Positions 18,947-28,537 of a stretch of DNA of 42,637 bases are shown here, in pieces (positions within the stretch are counted from its first letter, which is position 1; each line of letters opens with the position of its first letter). The DNA lies in contig JAESUM010000095.1 in the NCBI GenBank assembly GCA_016763075.1, positions 1 through 42,637 on the forward strand, written 5' to 3'. The notes beneath the pieces are model-generated. The model did no database searches. It was not told where the DNA came from and worked only from the letters and a program-made list of their open reading frames with translations. Origin of the DNA: Pseudomonadales bacterium. GTDB lineage: Bacteria; Pseudomonadota; Gammaproteobacteria; Pseudomonadales; JAHRWD01. The position numbers and the translations under genes were made by a program.

Positions 18947-19774
18947 ATGCCAGTAGTTAAGTGTAAGCCTACCTCGGCCGGACGCCGTGGTGTAGTTAAG
19001 GTTGTATCGTTGGATTTGCATAAAGGTCCAGGTTACGCGCCGCTTCTTGAGAAAAAGAAGAAGAGTGGTGGAAGAAATAACAACGGAAGAATCACAGTTC
19101 GCCATCGTGGTGGTGGGCATAAGCAGCATTATCGTAAAATTGATTTCCGCCGTAATAAAGACGGAATCGGCGCAGTAGTTGAGCGCTTAGAGTACGATCC
19201 AAACAGAACAGCAAATATAGCGTTGTTGAAGTACGCCGATGGCGAGCGACGTTATATGATTGCGACGAAAGGTATGGTGGCAGGAGATAGTATCCAATCT
19301 GGCCCAGATGCTGCGATTACGTCAGGCAACTGTCTGCCATTGAATAACATTCCGGTTGGTAGTGTTATCAATTGTGTTGAGATGAAGCCTGGTAAAGGTG
19401 CTCAGCTTGCACGTAGTGCTGGAGCTTCTGCTCAGTTGGTTGCCCGGGAAGGTACGTACGCTACTCTACGGCTTCGCTCTGGCGAAATGAGAAAAGTGTT
19501 GGGCGATTGTCGCGCTACGTTGGGCGAAGTGTCGAACTCAGAGCACAGTTTAAGATCTTTAGGTAAGGCGGGCGCTTCTCGATGGCGCGGTGTTAGGCCT
19601 ACAGTTCGTGGTGTTGCAATGAACCCAGTTGATCACCCGCATGGTGGTGGTGAAGGTCGTACTTCTGGTGGTCGACACCCAGTATCACCTTGGGGTACGC
19701 CGACTAAAGGTTATAAGACTCGTAAGAATAAGCGAACCGATCATTTGATCGTTCGACGTCGTAAGTCTAAGTGA
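18947..19774 (+). CDS. rplB: 50S ribosomal protein L2
   Basis: L2 is one of the largest 23S rRNA-binding proteins and supports subunit joining and peptidyl transferase activity. The product is 275 residues (E. coli 273). The C-terminal [20 protein letters not shown] block holds the histidine implicated in peptidyl transfer. The GGGGGA site before the ATG is strong. Positively charged N- and C-terminal tails are intact. Confidence 0.99.
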   Translation: MPVVKCKPTSAGRRGVVKVVSLDLHKGPGYAPLLEKKKKSGGRNNNGRITVRHRGGGHKQHYRKIDFRRNKDGIGAVVERLEYDPNRTANIALLKYADGERRYMIATKGMVAGDSIQSGPDAAITSGNCLPLNNIPVGSVINCVEMKPGKGAQLARSAGASAQLVAREGTYATLRLRSGEMRKVLGDCRATLGEVSNSEHSLRSLGKAGASRWRGVRPTVRGVAMNPVDHPHGGGEGRTSGGRHPVSPWGTPTKGYKTRKNKRTDHLIVRRRKSK

Positions 19775-19804
19775 TTAACGCAATAGGATTTAGGGGGATA
19801 TAAA

Positions 19805-20080
19805 GTGCCACGTTCTTTGAAAAAGGGTCCGTTCATCGATCTTCATTTGATGAAGAAAGTTGAAGTTGCTGCGGAAAAAAACGACCGAAGACCGATCAAA
19901 ACTTGGTCTCGGCGTTCAATGATTTTTCCGGGCATGATCGGTCTTACGATTGCAGTTCACAACGGTAGGCAACATGTGCCGGTGTTGGTGAGCGAAGATA
20001 TGGTTGGTCATAAGCTCGGAGAGTTTGCTGCTACGCGAACCTATCGTGGGCATGTTGCAGATAAAAAAGCTAAACGCTAA
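19805..20080 (+). CDS. rpsS: 30S ribosomal protein S19
   Basis: S19 forms part of the 30S head with S13 and contacts the A-site region. The 91-residue product begins [19 protein letters not shown] and ends with the basic [10 protein letters not shown] tail, both standard. The start codon is GTG, placed seven bases after AGGGGGA, so the GTG is well supported. It sits between rplB and rplV in the usual S10 order. Confidence 0.99.
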   Translation: MPRSLKKGPFIDLHLMKKVEVAAEKNDRRPIKTWSRRSMIFPGMIGLTIAVHNGRQHVPVLVSEDMVGHKLGEFAATRTYRGHVADKKAKR

Positions 20081-20107
20081 ATAGCGCTAGGTATAGGGGT
20101 TTCAGTG

Positions 20108-20440
20108 ATGGAAGTGGGTGCACGTTTAAAAGGCGCGAGAATATCCGCACAGAAGGCTAGGCTGGTCTGTGATCAGATCCGCGGCTTGCCGGTTGATAAA
20201 GCTGGCGAATTGCTCGCATATAGTCCGAAGAAGGCTGCTCACTTGGTGAGAAAGACCCTCGATTCGGCTATTGCGAATGCTGAGCACAATGAAGGCGCAG
20301 ATATTGATGAATTGCGAGTGTCTGAAATCTTCGTTGACGAAGGTATCACCATGAAGCGTATAAAGCCGCGAGCGCGCGGTCGAGCTGACAGAATTCAAAA
20401 GCGAAGCTGTCACATTACTATTAAATTGTCAGACGAGTAG
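20108..20440 (+). CDS. rplV: 50S ribosomal protein L22
   Basis: L22 spans the 50S and contributes the beta hairpin that narrows the exit tunnel with L4, a site for macrolide resistance changes. The product is 110 residues from ATG 20108 ([20 protein letters not shown]), eight bases after AGGGG. A GTG at 20105 would add one residue and is less well spaced. The tunnel hairpin region reads [18 protein letters not shown], with no visible resistance-type insertion or deletion. Confidence 0.98.
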   Translation: MEVGARLKGARISAQKARLVCDQIRGLPVDKAGELLAYSPKKAAHLVRKTLDSAIANAEHNEGADIDELRVSEIFVDEGITMKRIKPRARGRADRIQKRSCHITIKLSDE

Positions 20441-20451
20441 GGGTTTACCGC

Positions 20452-21126
20452 ATGGGTCAGAAAGTACATCCAACGGGGATTCGTCTCGGTATCATTAAGC
20501 AGCATTCGTCTATTTGGTACGCGGAAAAGCGAGCCTATAGAGACAATCTTTTAGTGGATTTAGAAGTTAGACGCGTTCTTAAAGAGCGCCTCGCGAATGC
20601 ATCCGTTAGTCGAATAGAGATTGAACGACCTGCTCAGAACGCTCGTATTAATATTTTCACTGCTCGACCCGGTATCGTTATCGGTAAGAAAGGCGAAGAT
20701 GTTGAGAAGCTTCGCAAAGAGGCCAGTAAGTTGATGGGCGTTCCTGTTCAGATCAATATCGAAGAGATTCGTAAGCCTGATCTTGACGCCCAGCTCGTTG
20801 CTGATAACGTCGCGTCGCAATTAACGCGACGAGTTATGTTTCGACGTGCGATGAAGAGGGCCGTTCAGAACTCATTGCGCCAAGGAGCTGAAGGTATTCG
20901 TATCCAGGTGTCCGGTCGTTTAGGTGGAGCTGAAATTGCTCGGCGCGAATGGTACAGAGAAGGGCGTGTTCCTTTGCACACATTACGTGCTGATATTGAC
21001 TACGCTACTTCGGAAGCGCTGACAACCTACGGCATCATCGGTGTTAAGGTTTGGATATTCAAAGGCGAGATTCTTGGTCATGCCGACGACGCGAAAGCGG
21101 TCGACCAAAAGCCGGCACGTAAGTAG
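20452..21126 (+). CDS. rpsC: 30S ribosomal protein S3
   Basis: S3 lies at the mRNA entry channel and has helicase-related function with S4 and S5. The 224-residue product starts [20 protein letters not shown]. Its KH domain carries the GXXG loop as IGKKGED (near residues 77-83). The C-terminal domain contains [25 protein letters not shown] precedes the ATG by a suitable distance. Confidence 0.99.
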   Translation: MGQKVHPTGIRLGIIKQHSSIWYAEKRAYRDNLLVDLEVRRVLKERLANASVSRIEIERPAQNARINIFTARPGIVIGKKGEDVEKLRKEASKLMGVPVQINIEEIRKPDLDAQLVADNVASQLTRRVMFRRAMKRAVQNSLRQGAEGIRIQVSGRLGGAEIARREWYREGRVPLHTLRADIDYATSEALTTYGIIGVKVWIFKGEILGHADDAKAVDQKPARK

Positions 21127-21165
21127 CCGTTTTTAAACCAGTTTATTAGGTAAGGGGCGTTACAG

Positions 21166-21579
21166 ATGCTGCAGCCCAAGCGCACAAAGTTTAGAAAGCA
21201 ACACAAAGGACGCAACCGTGGTTTGGCGTTTCGTGGCAGTAAAGTTAGCTTCGGCGAATACGCTCTGAAGGCTACTGGTCGCGGACGTATTACGGCTCGT
21301 CAAATTGAAGCGGCTCGGCGGGCGATGACTCGTCACGTAAAACGAGGCGGTAAGATTTGGATACGTGTTTTTCCTGACAAGCCGATTACTCAGAAGCCCC
21401 TCGAGGTGCGACAGGGTAAAGGTAAAGGTAACGTTGAATATTGGGTCGCCCAAATTCAACCTGGTAAAATATTGTACGAAATCGAAGGCGTATCTGAAAA
21501 GCTGGCGCGCGAAGCGTTCGCGCTTGCAGCTGCTAAGCTTCCGCTAGCTACAACATTCGTAAAACGGGATGTGATGTAA
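21166..21579 (+). CDS. rplP: 50S ribosomal protein L16
   Basis: L16 organises the A-site tRNA cleft of the 50S and is needed for late assembly. The 137-residue product begins [19 protein letters not shown] and contains [20 protein letters not shown], both strongly conserved. Length equals the family norm of 136-137. An AAGGGG site precedes the ATG. Its TAA overlaps the rpmC ATG by one base (TAATG), a coupled junction. Confidence 0.99.
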   Translation: MLQPKRTKFRKQHKGRNRGLAFRGSKVSFGEYALKATGRGRITARQIEAARRAMTRHVKRGGKIWIRVFPDKPITQKPLEVRQGKGKGNVEYWVAQIQPGKILYEIEGVSEKLAREAFALAAAKLPLATTFVKRDVM

Positions 21580-21770
21580 TGAAGGCAAATCTGTTAAACG
21601 ATAAATCTGCTGATGAATTGCAGAGCGAGCTTGTAAAGCTTCGCGCTGAACAGTTTAAGTTGTCGATTCAAAATGGCACAGGCCAGCTGGGTCAAACCCA
21701 CTTGCTTAAAGAGTTTCGTAGGGATATTGCTCGCGTAAAAACTTTGCTCAACCAAAAGTTGAAATCTTAA
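21579..21770 (+). CDS. rpmC: 50S ribosomal protein L29
   Basis: L29 is a small helical protein next to L23 at the tunnel exit. The 63-residue product has the family pattern of N-terminal helix ([17 protein letters not shown]) and C-terminal [19 protein letters not shown]. The start overlaps the rplP stop. rpsQ begins after one intervening base, so rplP-rpmC-rpsQ are tightly coupled. Confidence 0.98.
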   Translation: MKANLLNDKSADELQSELVKLRAEQFKLSIQNGTGQLGQTHLLKEFRRDIARVKTLLNQKLKS

Positions 21771-21771
21771 T

Positions 21772-22038
21772 ATGACTAACGAAAACAACACCGCTAGAAC
21801 TATTACCGGCCGAGTCGTCAGCGACAAGATGGATAAAACCATCAAGGTCCTGGTTGAGCGACGCGTAAAACACCCCATTTATGGTAAGTATATTCGTCGG
21901 TCTACTAAGTTCGCTGCGCACGATGAGTCGAATGCATGTGCTGTCGGCGATCTAGTTACTATTCGCGAGTCGAAGCCAGTGTCAAAGCAAAAATGCTGGA
22001 CGCTAGTTAGCGTTCTTGAAAAAGCGCCGCAGCTTTGA
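21772..22038 (+). CDS. rpsQ: 30S ribosomal protein S17
   Basis: S17 is a primary 16S rRNA binder of OB-fold type needed early in 30S assembly. The 88-residue product contains [28 protein letters not shown], the S17 signature region. The ATG lies one base after the rpmC stop with only weak complementarity to the anti-SD, so initiation probably depends on coupling. It is the last gene of the classical S10 operon. Confidence 0.98.
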   Translation: MTNENNTARTITGRVVSDKMDKTIKVLVERRVKHPIYGKYIRRSTKFAAHDESNACAVGDLVTIRESKPVSKQKCWTLVSVLEKAPQL

Positions 22039-22081
22039 TGGCTTACTTTATTAATGCTACAAGTCAGTCGGGAGAGACCGA

Positions 22082-22450
22082 ATGATTCAGTCTGAATCTA
22101 TGCTTGAGATCGCTGATAACAGCGGCGCTCGAAAAGTAATGTGTATTAAGGTGCTTGGCGGTTCACATCGTCGTTATGCCGGAATTGGCGACCTGATTAA
22201 AGTCACCGTCAAAGAAGCCCTTCCACGCGGAAAAGTTAAGAAAGGCCAGGTGATGGATGCCGTAGTTGTTCGTACCCGTAAGGGTGTGCGCCGTCCCGAT
22301 GGATCGTTGATCAAATTCGATACGAACGCGGCGGTTTTGTTGAACGCGCAGAAACAGCCAATTGGTACTCGTATTTTCGGACCTGTTACTCGAGAGCTTC
22401 GGTCCGAGCAGTTCATGAAGATCGTTTCATTAGCACCAGAAGTTCTTTGA
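22082..22450 (+). CDS. rplN: 50S ribosomal protein L14
   Basis: L14 forms part of an intersubunit bridge and is the docking site for silencing factor RsfS. The 122-residue product starts [28 protein letters not shown], a typical L14 N terminus, and ends with SLAPEVL. CGGGAGAG lies before the ATG. It begins the spc gene group. No separate promoter is obvious in the 43-base spacer, so S10 and spc genes may be cotranscribed. Confidence 0.99.
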   Translation: MIQSESMLEIADNSGARKVMCIKVLGGSHRRYAGIGDLIKVTVKEALPRGKVKKGQVMDAVVVRTRKGVRRPDGSLIKFDTNAAVLLNAQKQPIGTRIFGPVTRELRSEQFMKIVSLAPEVL

Positions 22451-22463
22451 GTCGGAGCGACGA

Positions 22464-22781
22464 ATGAACAAAATTAAGACAGATGACGAAGTAATCGTTA
22501 CGACAGGAAAGGATCGCGGTAAGCGCGGAAAAGTCAAAAAAATTCTGAGCGATGGGCGTTACTTGGTGTCGGGTATCAACATCAGTAAGCGTCATACGAA
22601 GCCTAATCCAGCAGCGGGCAAAGCCGGCGGAATTATTGAAAAGGAAAGTCCTATTCAGGCTTCAAACGTTGCTATTTATAACGCAAGTACGAGTAAGGCT
22701 GACAGAGTTGGTATTCGCCAACTAGAAGATGGCAAAAAAGTCAGGTTCTTTAAGTCGACCAACGAAGTAATTGACGTCTAA
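22464..22781 (+). CDS. rplX: 50S ribosomal protein L24
   Basis: L24 is a 50S assembly initiator near the tunnel exit. The 105-residue product carries the KOW motif [21 protein letters not shown] near residues 7-27. CGGAG lies eight bases before the ATG. Length agrees with the E. coli protein (104). rplE begins 19 bases after the stop. Confidence 0.98.
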   Translation: MNKIKTDDEVIVTTGKDRGKRGKVKKILSDGRYLVSGINISKRHTKPNPAAGKAGGIIEKESPIQASNVAIYNASTSKADRVGIRQLEDGKKVRFFKSTNEVIDV

Positions 22782-22800
22782 TTCACTACCGGTTTTTGAA

Positions 22801-23340
22801 ATGACAAGGCTAAAAACAGTTTATACTGACGAAATCATTCCAAAGCTCCAAGAAGAGCTTGGGCTGACGAACGTTAATGCGGTACCGAAGATCACTAAAA
22901 TTACACTTAATATGGGTGTTGGTGACGCGCTAGGCGACAAGAAGGTTATGACCTTTGCTGTTGCTGATATGGAAGCTATCGCTGGGCAAAAGGTCGTTGT
23001 AACCAACGCTCGCAAGTCAGTCGCTGGTTTTAAAGTGCGCGAAGGCTGGCCGATCGGATGTAAAGTGACACTCCGTAAAGAGCGTATGTACGAATTCTTG
23101 GACCGGCTTATTAATATCGCGATACCTCGGGAACGTGATTTCCGGGGCTTGAACCCGAAGTCGTTTGATGGTCAAGGTAACTTTGCGATGGGTATTAAAG
23201 AGCAAATTATCTTTCCGGAAATTGAATACGACAAGATTGATAAGCTCAGAGGTATGGACATCGTAGTTACTACCTCTGCAACAAATGACGTCGAAGGGCT
23301 TGCTTTGCTGAAAGCCTTTAACTTTCCCTTTAAAGGATAA
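22801..23340 (+). CDS. rplE: 50S ribosomal protein L5
   Basis: L5 binds 5S rRNA and contacts P-site tRNA and S13 across the subunit interface. From ATG 22801 the product is 179 residues, exactly the E. coli length. An upstream TTG at 22771 would overlap rplX and is rejected. Conserved blocks include [11 protein letters not shown], the [11 protein letters not shown] segment and [20 protein letters not shown]. The upstream anti-SD match is weak. rpsN starts four bases after the stop. Confidence 0.97.
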   Translation: MTRLKTVYTDEIIPKLQEELGLTNVNAVPKITKITLNMGVGDALGDKKVMTFAVADMEAIAGQKVVVTNARKSVAGFKVREGWPIGCKVTLRKERMYEFLDRLINIAIPRERDFRGLNPKSFDGQGNFAMGIKEQIIFPEIEYDKIDKLRGMDIVVTTSATNDVEGLALLKAFNFPFKG

Positions 23341-23344
23341 GAGC

Positions 23345-23650
23345 ATGGCTAAGCAATCCATGGTACAGCGTGAAATTAAACGCGAAAAATTGGTAGCGAA
23401 ATACGCAGCCAAGCGTATTGAGCTTAAGAAGCTCATGACCGACGAATCTTTAGACGACGATACACGGTGGGAAGCACAAATGGCTTTCCAGAAGTTGCCT
23501 CGTGATTCGAGTCCTGTACGCCAGCGCAATCGTTGTGCATTGACGGGTCGGCCGCACGGTTATTATCGTAAGTTCGGCTTAGGACGTAACAAATTAAGAG
23601 AGTCAGCCATGCGTGGTGAGATTCCTGGTCTTGTTAAGGCTAGTTGGTAG
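23345..23650 (+). CDS. rpsN: 30S ribosomal protein S14 (zinc-free type)
   Basis: S14 belongs to the 30S head near S3, S10 and S19. The 101-residue product is the long zinc-independent (C-minus) form. It has a single cysteine in [21 protein letters not shown], with no CxxC pairs. This form does not depend on zinc, unlike L36 later in the same operon. AAAGGATAAG precedes the ATG. Confidence 0.98.
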   Translation: MAKQSMVQREIKREKLVAKYAAKRIELKKLMTDESLDDDTRWEAQMAFQKLPRDSSPVRQRNRCALTGRPHGYYRKFGLGRNKLRESAMRGEIPGLVKASW

Positions 23651-23677
23651 CAGAATTTTTTTGGAGCTTTACGCCTT

Positions 23678-24073
23678 ATGAGTATGCAAGATCCTATCGC
23701 TGATATGCTTACGAGAATTCGTAATGCGCAGACTGCAGGAAAAACCGTCGTTAAGATCCCATCATCTAAGTTGAAATCTCAACTTGGTAAGCTCCTGGAG
23801 CGTGAAGGGTATGTTGGTGATGTTAAGTATGATGGCGCGGGCATTGATAAGCGCGTTGTTATCGATCTTAAATATGCAGACGGATGTCCAGTCATTCAAG
23901 ATATCAAACGTGTTAGTCGGCCCGGCTTACGCCAGTATAAGAGCAAAGATGGTGTCCCGACGGTTAACGCAGGTCTGGGCGTCGCTGTCATATCGACTAG
24001 TAAGGGCTTAATCGTAGATCGCGAAGCTCGTAAGCTTGGTATCGGTGGCGAAGTTATCTGCACCGTATTTTAG
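23678..24073 (+). CDS. rpsH: 30S ribosomal protein S8
   Basis: S8 is a primary 16S rRNA binder and, in E. coli, the feedback repressor of the spc operon through a site at the start of rplE. The 131-residue product starts [18 protein letters not shown] and ends with the [10 protein letters not shown] block, both typical. GGAG precedes the ATG by a rather long 11 bases. It lies between rpsN and rplF in standard order. Confidence 0.98.
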   Translation: MSMQDPIADMLTRIRNAQTAGKTVVKIPSSKLKSQLGKLLEREGYVGDVKYDGAGIDKRVVIDLKYADGCPVIQDIKRVSRPGLRQYKSKDGVPTVNAGLGVAVISTSKGLIVDREARKLGIGGEVICTVF

Positions 24074-24100
24074 CGTTAGAAAGGTTATTGGAAATAAATT

Positions 24101-24634
24101 ATGTCAAGAATTGCTAGCAATCCGATCAACGTTCCAACGGGCGCTGAAATTAAGGTGGATGGGCAAAAAATTACCGTTAAAGGCACAAAAGGCCAGTTGG
24201 ATCTCGATATCCATCCTAGTGTTGCGGTTGAGTGCTTAGATAACGTTATTCGCGTCAAAGGTTTTGAAGGCGTTAGTGGCGCTAGTGCCTTCGCGGGAAC
24301 CATGCGGTCCTTAATCAGTAATATGATCCAGGGTGTTACTGAGGGTTTTGAGAAAAAGCTAACCATCATAGGCGTTGGTTATAGGGCGGCGGCGAAAGGA
24401 AAAGTTTTGGATTTGTCGCTGGGCTTTTCGCACCCTGTTTCCTACAACTTGCCGGAAGGTATTTCCGCAGAAACGCCATCCCCTACAGAGATTATTCTAA
24501 AAGGGATAGATAAACAGAAAGTCGGACAAGCAGCCGCAGAAATTCGTGCGTATCGTCCGCCAGAGCCTTATAAAGGCAAAGGTGTACGTTATTCCGACGA
24601 GCATGTTCGTCGTAAAGAAGCTAAAAAGAAATAG
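24101..24634 (+). CDS. rplF: 50S ribosomal protein L6
   Basis: L6 lies near the sarcin-ricin loop and supports factor binding. The 177-residue product has two repeated domains and the C-terminal RNA-binding segment, with [20 protein letters not shown] a clear family signature. A TTGGAAAT sequence lies before the ATG. rplR follows after seven bases. Confidence 0.98.
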   Translation: MSRIASNPINVPTGAEIKVDGQKITVKGTKGQLDLDIHPSVAVECLDNVIRVKGFEGVSGASAFAGTMRSLISNMIQGVTEGFEKKLTIIGVGYRAAAKGKVLDLSLGFSHPVSYNLPEGISAETPSPTEIILKGIDKQKVGQAAAEIRAYRPPEPYKGKGVRYSDEHVRRKEAKKK

Positions 24635-24641
24635 GTTTCAG

Positions 24642-24992
24642 ATGATTAATAAAAAGCAATCTCGTATACGGCGCGCACGTAAAACACGAGCGAAGATTAG
24701 GGAAAAACGCGCAATTCGTCTTTCGGTTCACCGAACGCCGAAACACATTTATGCTCAAATAATTTCGGAAGATGGGGCTAATATACTTGTTACCGCTTCT
24801 AGCTGTGAAAAAGAGCTTAGAGCCTTCCCAACAGGGAACGTGGATTCCGCAACTAAAGTTGGGGTACTAATTGCTGAGAGAGCAAAAGCGGCGGGAATAG
24901 AAAGCGTCGCATTTGATCGATCTGGGTTTGGATACAAAGGTCGTGTGGCCGCTTTAGCAGATGCTGCTAGAGAATCTGGGCTTCAATTCTAA
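24642..24992 (+). CDS. rplR: 50S ribosomal protein L18
   Basis: L18 binds 5S rRNA in the central protuberance with L5 and L25. From ATG 24642 the product is 116 residues ([20 protein letters not shown]), matching the family length. A longer in-frame reading from 24546 would overlap rplF and is rejected. The C-terminal [20 protein letters not shown] block is the L18 signature. AAATAGG lies just upstream. Its 5S partner protein L25 is encoded by rplY in this window. Confidence 0.97.
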   Translation: MINKKQSRIRRARKTRAKIREKRAIRLSVHRTPKHIYAQIISEDGANILVTASSCEKELRAFPTGNVDSATKVGVLIAERAKAAGIESVAFDRSGFGYKGRVAALADAARESGLQF

Positions 24993-25003
24993 AAGGTTAA
25001 GAC

Positions 25004-25510
25004 ATGGCGTTTAATTCAGAAAAAGATAATCCCGAAGGCTTGCAAGAAAAACTTGTTCAAGTTAATCGTGTCGCTAAGGTAGTTAAAGGCGGTCGTATCT
25101 TCGGGTTTACCGCGTTGACAGTAGTTGGCGACGGAAATGGTCGCGTCGGGTTTGGTCGCGGAAAAGCGCGCGAAGTTCCTGTTGCTATACAAAAAGCAAT
25201 GGAGGCCGCGCGCCGGAATATGATCAATGTAGATTTGGACGGTGCGACTATCCAGTACGCGGTTAAAGCGCGACATGGTGCTTCTAAAATCTATATGCAG
25301 CCAGCGTCAGAAGGTACAGGCATTATCGCCGGAGGCGCGATGCGAGCGGTTCTTGAGCTCGCTGGTGTGCAGGACGTCTTGGCTAAGTGCTACGGATCGA
25401 CCAACCCAGTCAACGTAGTACGTGCTACCATAAACGGTTTGAAATCTGTGCAGTCCCCCGAGCGAGTGGCGGCTAGACGCGGTAAATCAGTCGAAGATAT
25501 TGTAGGGTAA
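25004..25510 (+). CDS. rpsE: 30S ribosomal protein S5
   Basis: S5 takes part in mRNA entry and decoding fidelity. Changes in its N-terminal loop give spectinomycin resistance. The 168-residue product has the double-stranded-RNA-binding-like domain with [20 protein letters not shown] and the C-terminal [18 protein letters not shown] block. AAAGG lies before the ATG. rpmD begins three bases after the stop. Confidence 0.98.
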   Translation: MAFNSEKDNPEGLQEKLVQVNRVAKVVKGGRIFGFTALTVVGDGNGRVGFGRGKAREVPVAIQKAMEAARRNMINVDLDGATIQYAVKARHGASKIYMQPASEGTGIIAGGAMRAVLELAGVQDVLAKCYGSTNPVNVVRATINGLKSVQSPERVAARRGKSVEDIVG

Positions 25511-25513
25511 GTT

Positions 25514-25696
25514 ATGAGCGATACAAACGTGACGGTTAAGTTGGTTAAGAGCGCCAGTGGTCGATTGAAAAATCATAAAGCATGCGTAAAAGGCCTTGGT
25601 CTTCGACGAATTGGCCACACTAAGGTCGTTAAAGGAACCCCTGAAAACTGGGGCATGATCAACAAAGTGCGCTACTTGCTAGAAGTTGGAGAATAG
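25514..25696 (+). CDS. rpmD: 50S ribosomal protein L30
   Basis: L30 is a small surface protein of the 50S subunit. The 60-residue product has the family core [19 protein letters not shown] and [14 protein letters not shown]. It is close to the usual 58-61 residues. The ATG is three bases after the rpsE stop and rplO starts three bases after its own stop, so the run is coupled. Confidence 0.98.
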   Translation: MSDTNVTVKLVKSASGRLKNHKACVKGLGLRRIGHTKVVKGTPENWGMINKVRYLLEVGE

Positions 25697-25699
25697 ACT

Positions 25700-26152
25700 G
25701 TGTCTGAGAATACACTAATGAGAATGAATACCCTTGCGCCGGCTGATGGAAGCAAGAAAAACCGCCGTCGCGTTGGTCGTGGCATTGGTAGTGGGTTTGG
25801 TAAAACTTGTGGACGTGGTCACAAGGGACAAAAATCTCGGTCAGGAGGTAGTGTAAAGCCCGGTTTCGAGGGCGGTCAAATGCCGATTCAACGTCGACTT
25901 CCAAAATTTGGTTTTTCGTCGAGAGTATCTCGTATCACAGAAAGCGTCCGCTTGAGCGAGCTTCCGTTGGTTGACGGTGATGTTATTGATATCGACTCGC
26001 TGCAAAAAGCTAACGTCATTAGGAAGTCGACGAAGCGAGTTAAGATATTTTTGTCAGGCACAGTAGAGCAAAAGTTTACTATTCGTGGCTTGCGTGTTAC
26101 TAAAGGTGCAACAGCTGCTATTGAAGCTGCTGGCGGTACGGTAGAGGCTTAA
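25700..26152 (+). CDS. rplO: 50S ribosomal protein L15
   Basis: L15 joins 50S assembly late and interacts with many proteins and 23S rRNA. The product is 150 residues from GTG 25700. I chose it because GGAG (25688-25691) is eight bases away. ATG 25718 ([15 protein letters not shown]) is closer to the E. coli start and remains possible. The [20 protein letters not shown] glycine-rich segment and the [21 protein letters not shown]-like C-terminal end identify the family. Confidence 0.95.
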   Translation: MSENTLMRMNTLAPADGSKKNRRRVGRGIGSGFGKTCGRGHKGQKSRSGGSVKPGFEGGQMPIQRRLPKFGFSSRVSRITESVRLSELPLVDGDVIDIDSLQKANVIRKSTKRVKIFLSGTVEQKFTIRGLRVTKGATAAIEAAGGTVEA

Positions 26153-26159
26153 GACGAAG

Positions 26160-27464
26160 ATGGCTGCCAGCGGTATATCGTCGAATTCTTCAGGATTAAG
26201 CGAGCTTTGGGTCCGTCTTCGGTTTCTGTTGCTTGCGATTATTGTTTACCGTATCGGTACGCATATTCCTGTTCCGGGAATTGATCCGGACCGCTTAAGT
26301 AGCCTCTTTGGTCAAAACCAAGGCACTGTTCTTGGCTTGTTTAACATGTTTTCGGGCGGCGCGCTCGAGCGCATGAGCATATTTGCGTTGGGGATCATGC
26401 CCTACATTTCTGCATCGATCATTATGCAACTAATGTCTGCGGTCAGTCCGCAGCTAGAACAGCTTAAGAAAGAAGGCGAAGCCGGGCGGCGAAAGATTAC
26501 GCAATACACTCGCTACGGCACGTTGGTGTTAGCTACAGTGCAAGCAACGGGTATGAGTTTCGGCCTCGCCGGACAAGGTCTTGCATTCGTCGTTGGTCCA
26601 ATGTTCTATCTGAGTGCGATTGTTTCGCTTGTGACCGGAGCTATATTTTTGATGTGGCTTGGTGAGCAGATTACCGAGCGTGGGATCGGAAACGGTATTT
26701 CAATGCTGATTTTTGCTGGAATCGTCGCAGGTTTGCCTAGCGCTATCGGGCAGTCAGTTGAGCAGGCGCGGCAGGGCGAAATTAACATTATCGCCCTCTT
26801 GATAATTGGCATGGTTGCGGTTGCAGTAATTGGACTGATTGTATTTATAGAGCGCGGTCAGCGCCGCATTACAGTCAACTACGCTAAGCGGCAAGTAGGG
26901 CGTAAAGTATATAGCGGTCAAACTAGCCATTTACCTCTTAAGGTTAATATGGCTGGTGTAATACCCGCTATTTTTGCTAGTAGTATCCTTTTATTCCCCG
27001 CGTCGCTTGGGCAGTGGTTCGGGCAAAAAGAAGGCATGGAATGGATGCAGGACTTTGCGTTGGCAATTGGGCCGGGCCAGCCACTCAACATCATTTTATT
27101 CTCTATATTGATTGTCTTTTTCTGCTTCTTCTATACGGCGTTGGTATTCAATCCAAAAGAAGTGGCCGATAACTTAAAGAAGTCAGGTGCGTTCATTCCG
27201 GGAATTCGCCCCGGTGAACAATCCGCTAAGTACATCGATGGTGTGTTAACCCGTTTGACGCTGTTTGGTGCGCTGTATATTACGCTGGTTTGTTTGATGC
27301 CTCAGTTTTTAGTTATATTTTGGAACGTACCATTCTATTTGGGCGGTACATCGTTGCTTATCGTTGTGGTTGTTGTGATGGATTTTATGTCACAAGTACA
27401 GTCTCATTTGATGTCGCAGCAGTACGACTCCTTGATGAAGAAGTCGAATCTTAAGTCCAATTGA
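26160..27464 (+). CDS. secY: Preprotein translocase subunit SecY
   Basis: SecY is the protein-conducting channel of the inner membrane. With SecE and SecG it exports unfolded proteins and inserts membrane proteins. The 434-residue product has about ten hydrophobic segments. It shows the conserved [14 protein letters not shown]-like motif (as [14 protein letters not shown]), the cytosolic loop [10 protein letters not shown] and the late [23 protein letters not shown] loop contacting SecA and the ribosome. The ATG is seven bases after rplO, with a weak upstream site. SecE is encoded at the start of this window. Confidence 0.98.
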   Translation: MAASGISSNSSGLSELWVRLRFLLLAIIVYRIGTHIPVPGIDPDRLSSLFGQNQGTVLGLFNMFSGGALERMSIFALGIMPYISASIIMQLMSAVSPQLEQLKKEGEAGRRKITQYTRYGTLVLATVQATGMSFGLAGQGLAFVVGPMFYLSAIVSLVTGAIFLMWLGEQITERGIGNGISMLIFAGIVAGLPSAIGQSVEQARQGEINIIALLIIGMVAVAVIGLIVFIERGQRRITVNYAKRQVGRKVYSGQTSHLPLKVNMAGVIPAIFASSILLFPASLGQWFGQKEGMEWMQDFALAIGPGQPLNIILFSILIVFFCFFYTALVFNPKEVADNLKKSGAFIPGIRPGEQSAKYIDGVLTRLTLFGALYITLVCLMPQFLVIFWNVPFYLGGTSLLIVVVVVMDFMSQVQSHLMSQQYDSLMKKSNLKSN

Positions 27465-27474
27465 TTTTGTAAAC

Positions 27475-27498
27475 ACGCGTTAAAAAGTGCGTTTTTTT
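27475..27498 (+). terminator. Terminator-like hairpin between secY and rpmJ
   Basis: ACGCGTT (27475-27481) pairs with AGTGCGT (27486-27492), including two G-U pairs, across an AAAA loop. A run of seven T residues (27492-27498) follows. This is the form of an intrinsic terminator or attenuator. It lies just after secY and before the rpmJ ribosome site. Confidence 0.5.
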
Positions 27499-27512
27499 GA
27501 AAAGGGTTTCGT

Positions 27513-27629
27513 ATGAAAGTTAGAGCGTCAGTTAAAAAGATATGCCGTAACTGTAAGGTTGTTCGTAGAAAAGGGGTTGTCAGAGTGATCTGTAGCGTTG
27601 AACCCCGTCATAAGCAACGTCAAGGCTGA
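27513..27629 (+). CDS. rpmJ: 50S ribosomal protein L36 (zinc type)
   Basis: L36 is the smallest ribosomal protein and stabilises the 50S near the L7/L12 base. This 38-residue gene is easily missed. It begins [15 protein letters not shown] and ends EPRHKQRQG. The zinc ligands are C11, C14, C27 and H33, so this is the zinc-containing (C-plus) paralogue. AAAAGGG lies upstream of the ATG. It is the last gene of the spc group and has terminator-like hairpins on both sides. Confidence 0.98.
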   Translation: MKVRASVKKICRNCKVVRRKGVVRVICSVEPRHKQRQG

Positions 27630-27645
27630 AAGTTAGCCAATATTG

Positions 27646-27674
27646 TTGATTTTTTATGGTGACGAAGATATTAT
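27646..27674 (+). promoter_or_regulatory. Candidate alpha operon promoter
   Basis: TTGATT (27646-27651) and TATTAT (27669-27674) are 17 bases apart, matching sigma-70 consensus at four and five of six positions. It would start transcription about 55 bases before rpsM. It overlaps the hairpin at 27658-27688, so either assignment, or both, may be right. E. coli has an independent alpha promoter in the same spacer. Confidence 0.4.
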
Positions 27675-27688
27675 TCGGCACCTTTTTT
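27658..27688 (+). terminator. Terminator hairpin between the spc and alpha operons
   Basis: GGTG (27658-27661) pairs with CACC (27679-27682) and CGAA (27663-27666) with TTCG (27674-27677). One A-G mismatch separates the two helices, with a seven-base loop. Six T residues follow immediately (27683-27688). It lies 28 bases after the rpmJ stop and is a good intrinsic terminator for the spc transcript. Confidence 0.6.
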
Positions 27689-27723
27689 GAGCCGGTGAGG
27701 CGAAGTTGTGATCGATTGTACTA

Positions 27724-27735
27724 AGGAGAGCTCCT
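27724..27735 (+). promoter_or_regulatory. Self-complementary ribosome binding site of rpsM
   Basis: The Shine-Dalgarno AGGAG (27724-27728) is followed by its own complement CTCCT (27731-27735), two bases before the ATG. As RNA it could fold into a tiny stem of about four base pairs. In E. coli, S4 controls the alpha operon through a pseudoknot at this same ribosome site. Here the whole leader is short, so this may be a local substitute or chance. Confidence 0.35.
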
Positions 27736-27737
27736 AG

Positions 27738-28094
27738 ATGGCTCGTATAGCTGGTGTAAACATTCCGGGTAATAAGCAAGCGTGGATTTCGTTAACCTAC
27801 GTTTATGGTATTGGCAGAACTACTGCTAAGCGCATTTGTGACCAGGCTGGTATCGCATTTGAAACTCGTATCCAAGATTTGGACGACGAGCAAATGGATA
27901 AAGTTCGGGCGCAGGTAGGTACGTTGACGGTAGAAGGTGATCTTCGTCGTGAGGTATCTATGAATATCAAGCGTCTACTTGACCTTGGATGCTACCGAGG
28001 AATGCGACACCGTCGTAATTTACCCGTTCGGGGCCAAAGAAGTAAGACTAACGCGCGCACTCGTAAAGGTCCGCGCAAACCGATTAGAAGATAG
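27738..28094 (+). CDS. rpsM: 30S ribosomal protein S13
   Basis: S13 sits at the top of the 30S head, contacting L5 and P-site tRNA. The 118-residue product begins [26 protein letters not shown] and ends with the basic [21 protein letters not shown]-type tail, both canonical. Strong AGGAG precedes the ATG. It leads the alpha operon rpsM-rpsK-rpsD-rpoA-rplQ. Confidence 0.99.
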   Translation: MARIAGVNIPGNKQAWISLTYVYGIGRTTAKRICDQAGIAFETRIQDLDDEQMDKVRAQVGTLTVEGDLRREVSMNIKRLLDLGCYRGMRHRRNLPVRGQRSKTNARTRKGPRKPIRR

Positions 28095-28128
28095 TTTTAA
28101 TCGACTGAATATTACGGATTAGTTGAAT

Positions 28129-28512
28129 ATGGCAAAGCCAGAAGCACGAAAGAAGGTTAAAAAGACAGTCGTAGACGGAATAGCGCATATACATGCGTCA
28201 TTCAATAACACTATTGTCACAATCACAGACCGTCAAGGTAACGCACTATCATGGGCCACCGCTGGTGGTTCTGGATTCCGCGGATCGCGTAAAAGTACGC
28301 CCTTTGCTGCCCAAGTGGCAGGCGAACGTGCGGGTAATGGCGCGGCTGATTACGGTTTGAAGAATCTTGATGTGGAAGTTAAAGGCCCAGGTCCTGGTCG
28401 TGAATCGGCAATACGAGCGCTTAATGCATGTGGATATAATATCAACAGTATTACTGACGTCACACCTATCCCTCATAATGGTTGCAGACCCCCTAAAAAG
28501 CGTCGTGTGTAA
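28129..28512 (+). CDS. rpsK: 30S ribosomal protein S11
   Basis: S11 lies on the 30S platform near the Shine-Dalgarno helix and E site. From ATG 28129 the product is 127 residues ([20 protein letters not shown]). A TTG at 28123 is less likely. The C-terminal block [20 protein letters not shown] is typical. The length is close to the E. coli protein (129). Confidence 0.98.
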   Translation: MAKPEARKKVKKTVVDGIAHIHASFNNTIVTITDRQGNALSWATAGGSGFRGSRKSTPFAAQVAGERAGNGAADYGLKNLDVEVKGPGPGRESAIRALNACGYNINSITDVTPIPHNGCRPPKKRRV

Positions 28513-28537
28513 CATGTTTCGTAATTGGAGAATTTGA

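Noticed and set aside
18377-19129. A 250-codon minus-strand reading frame over rplD, rplW and rplB
   Set aside because: It covers three certain ribosomal protein genes, and its composition is that of an antisense reading. No ribosome site or homology is seen.
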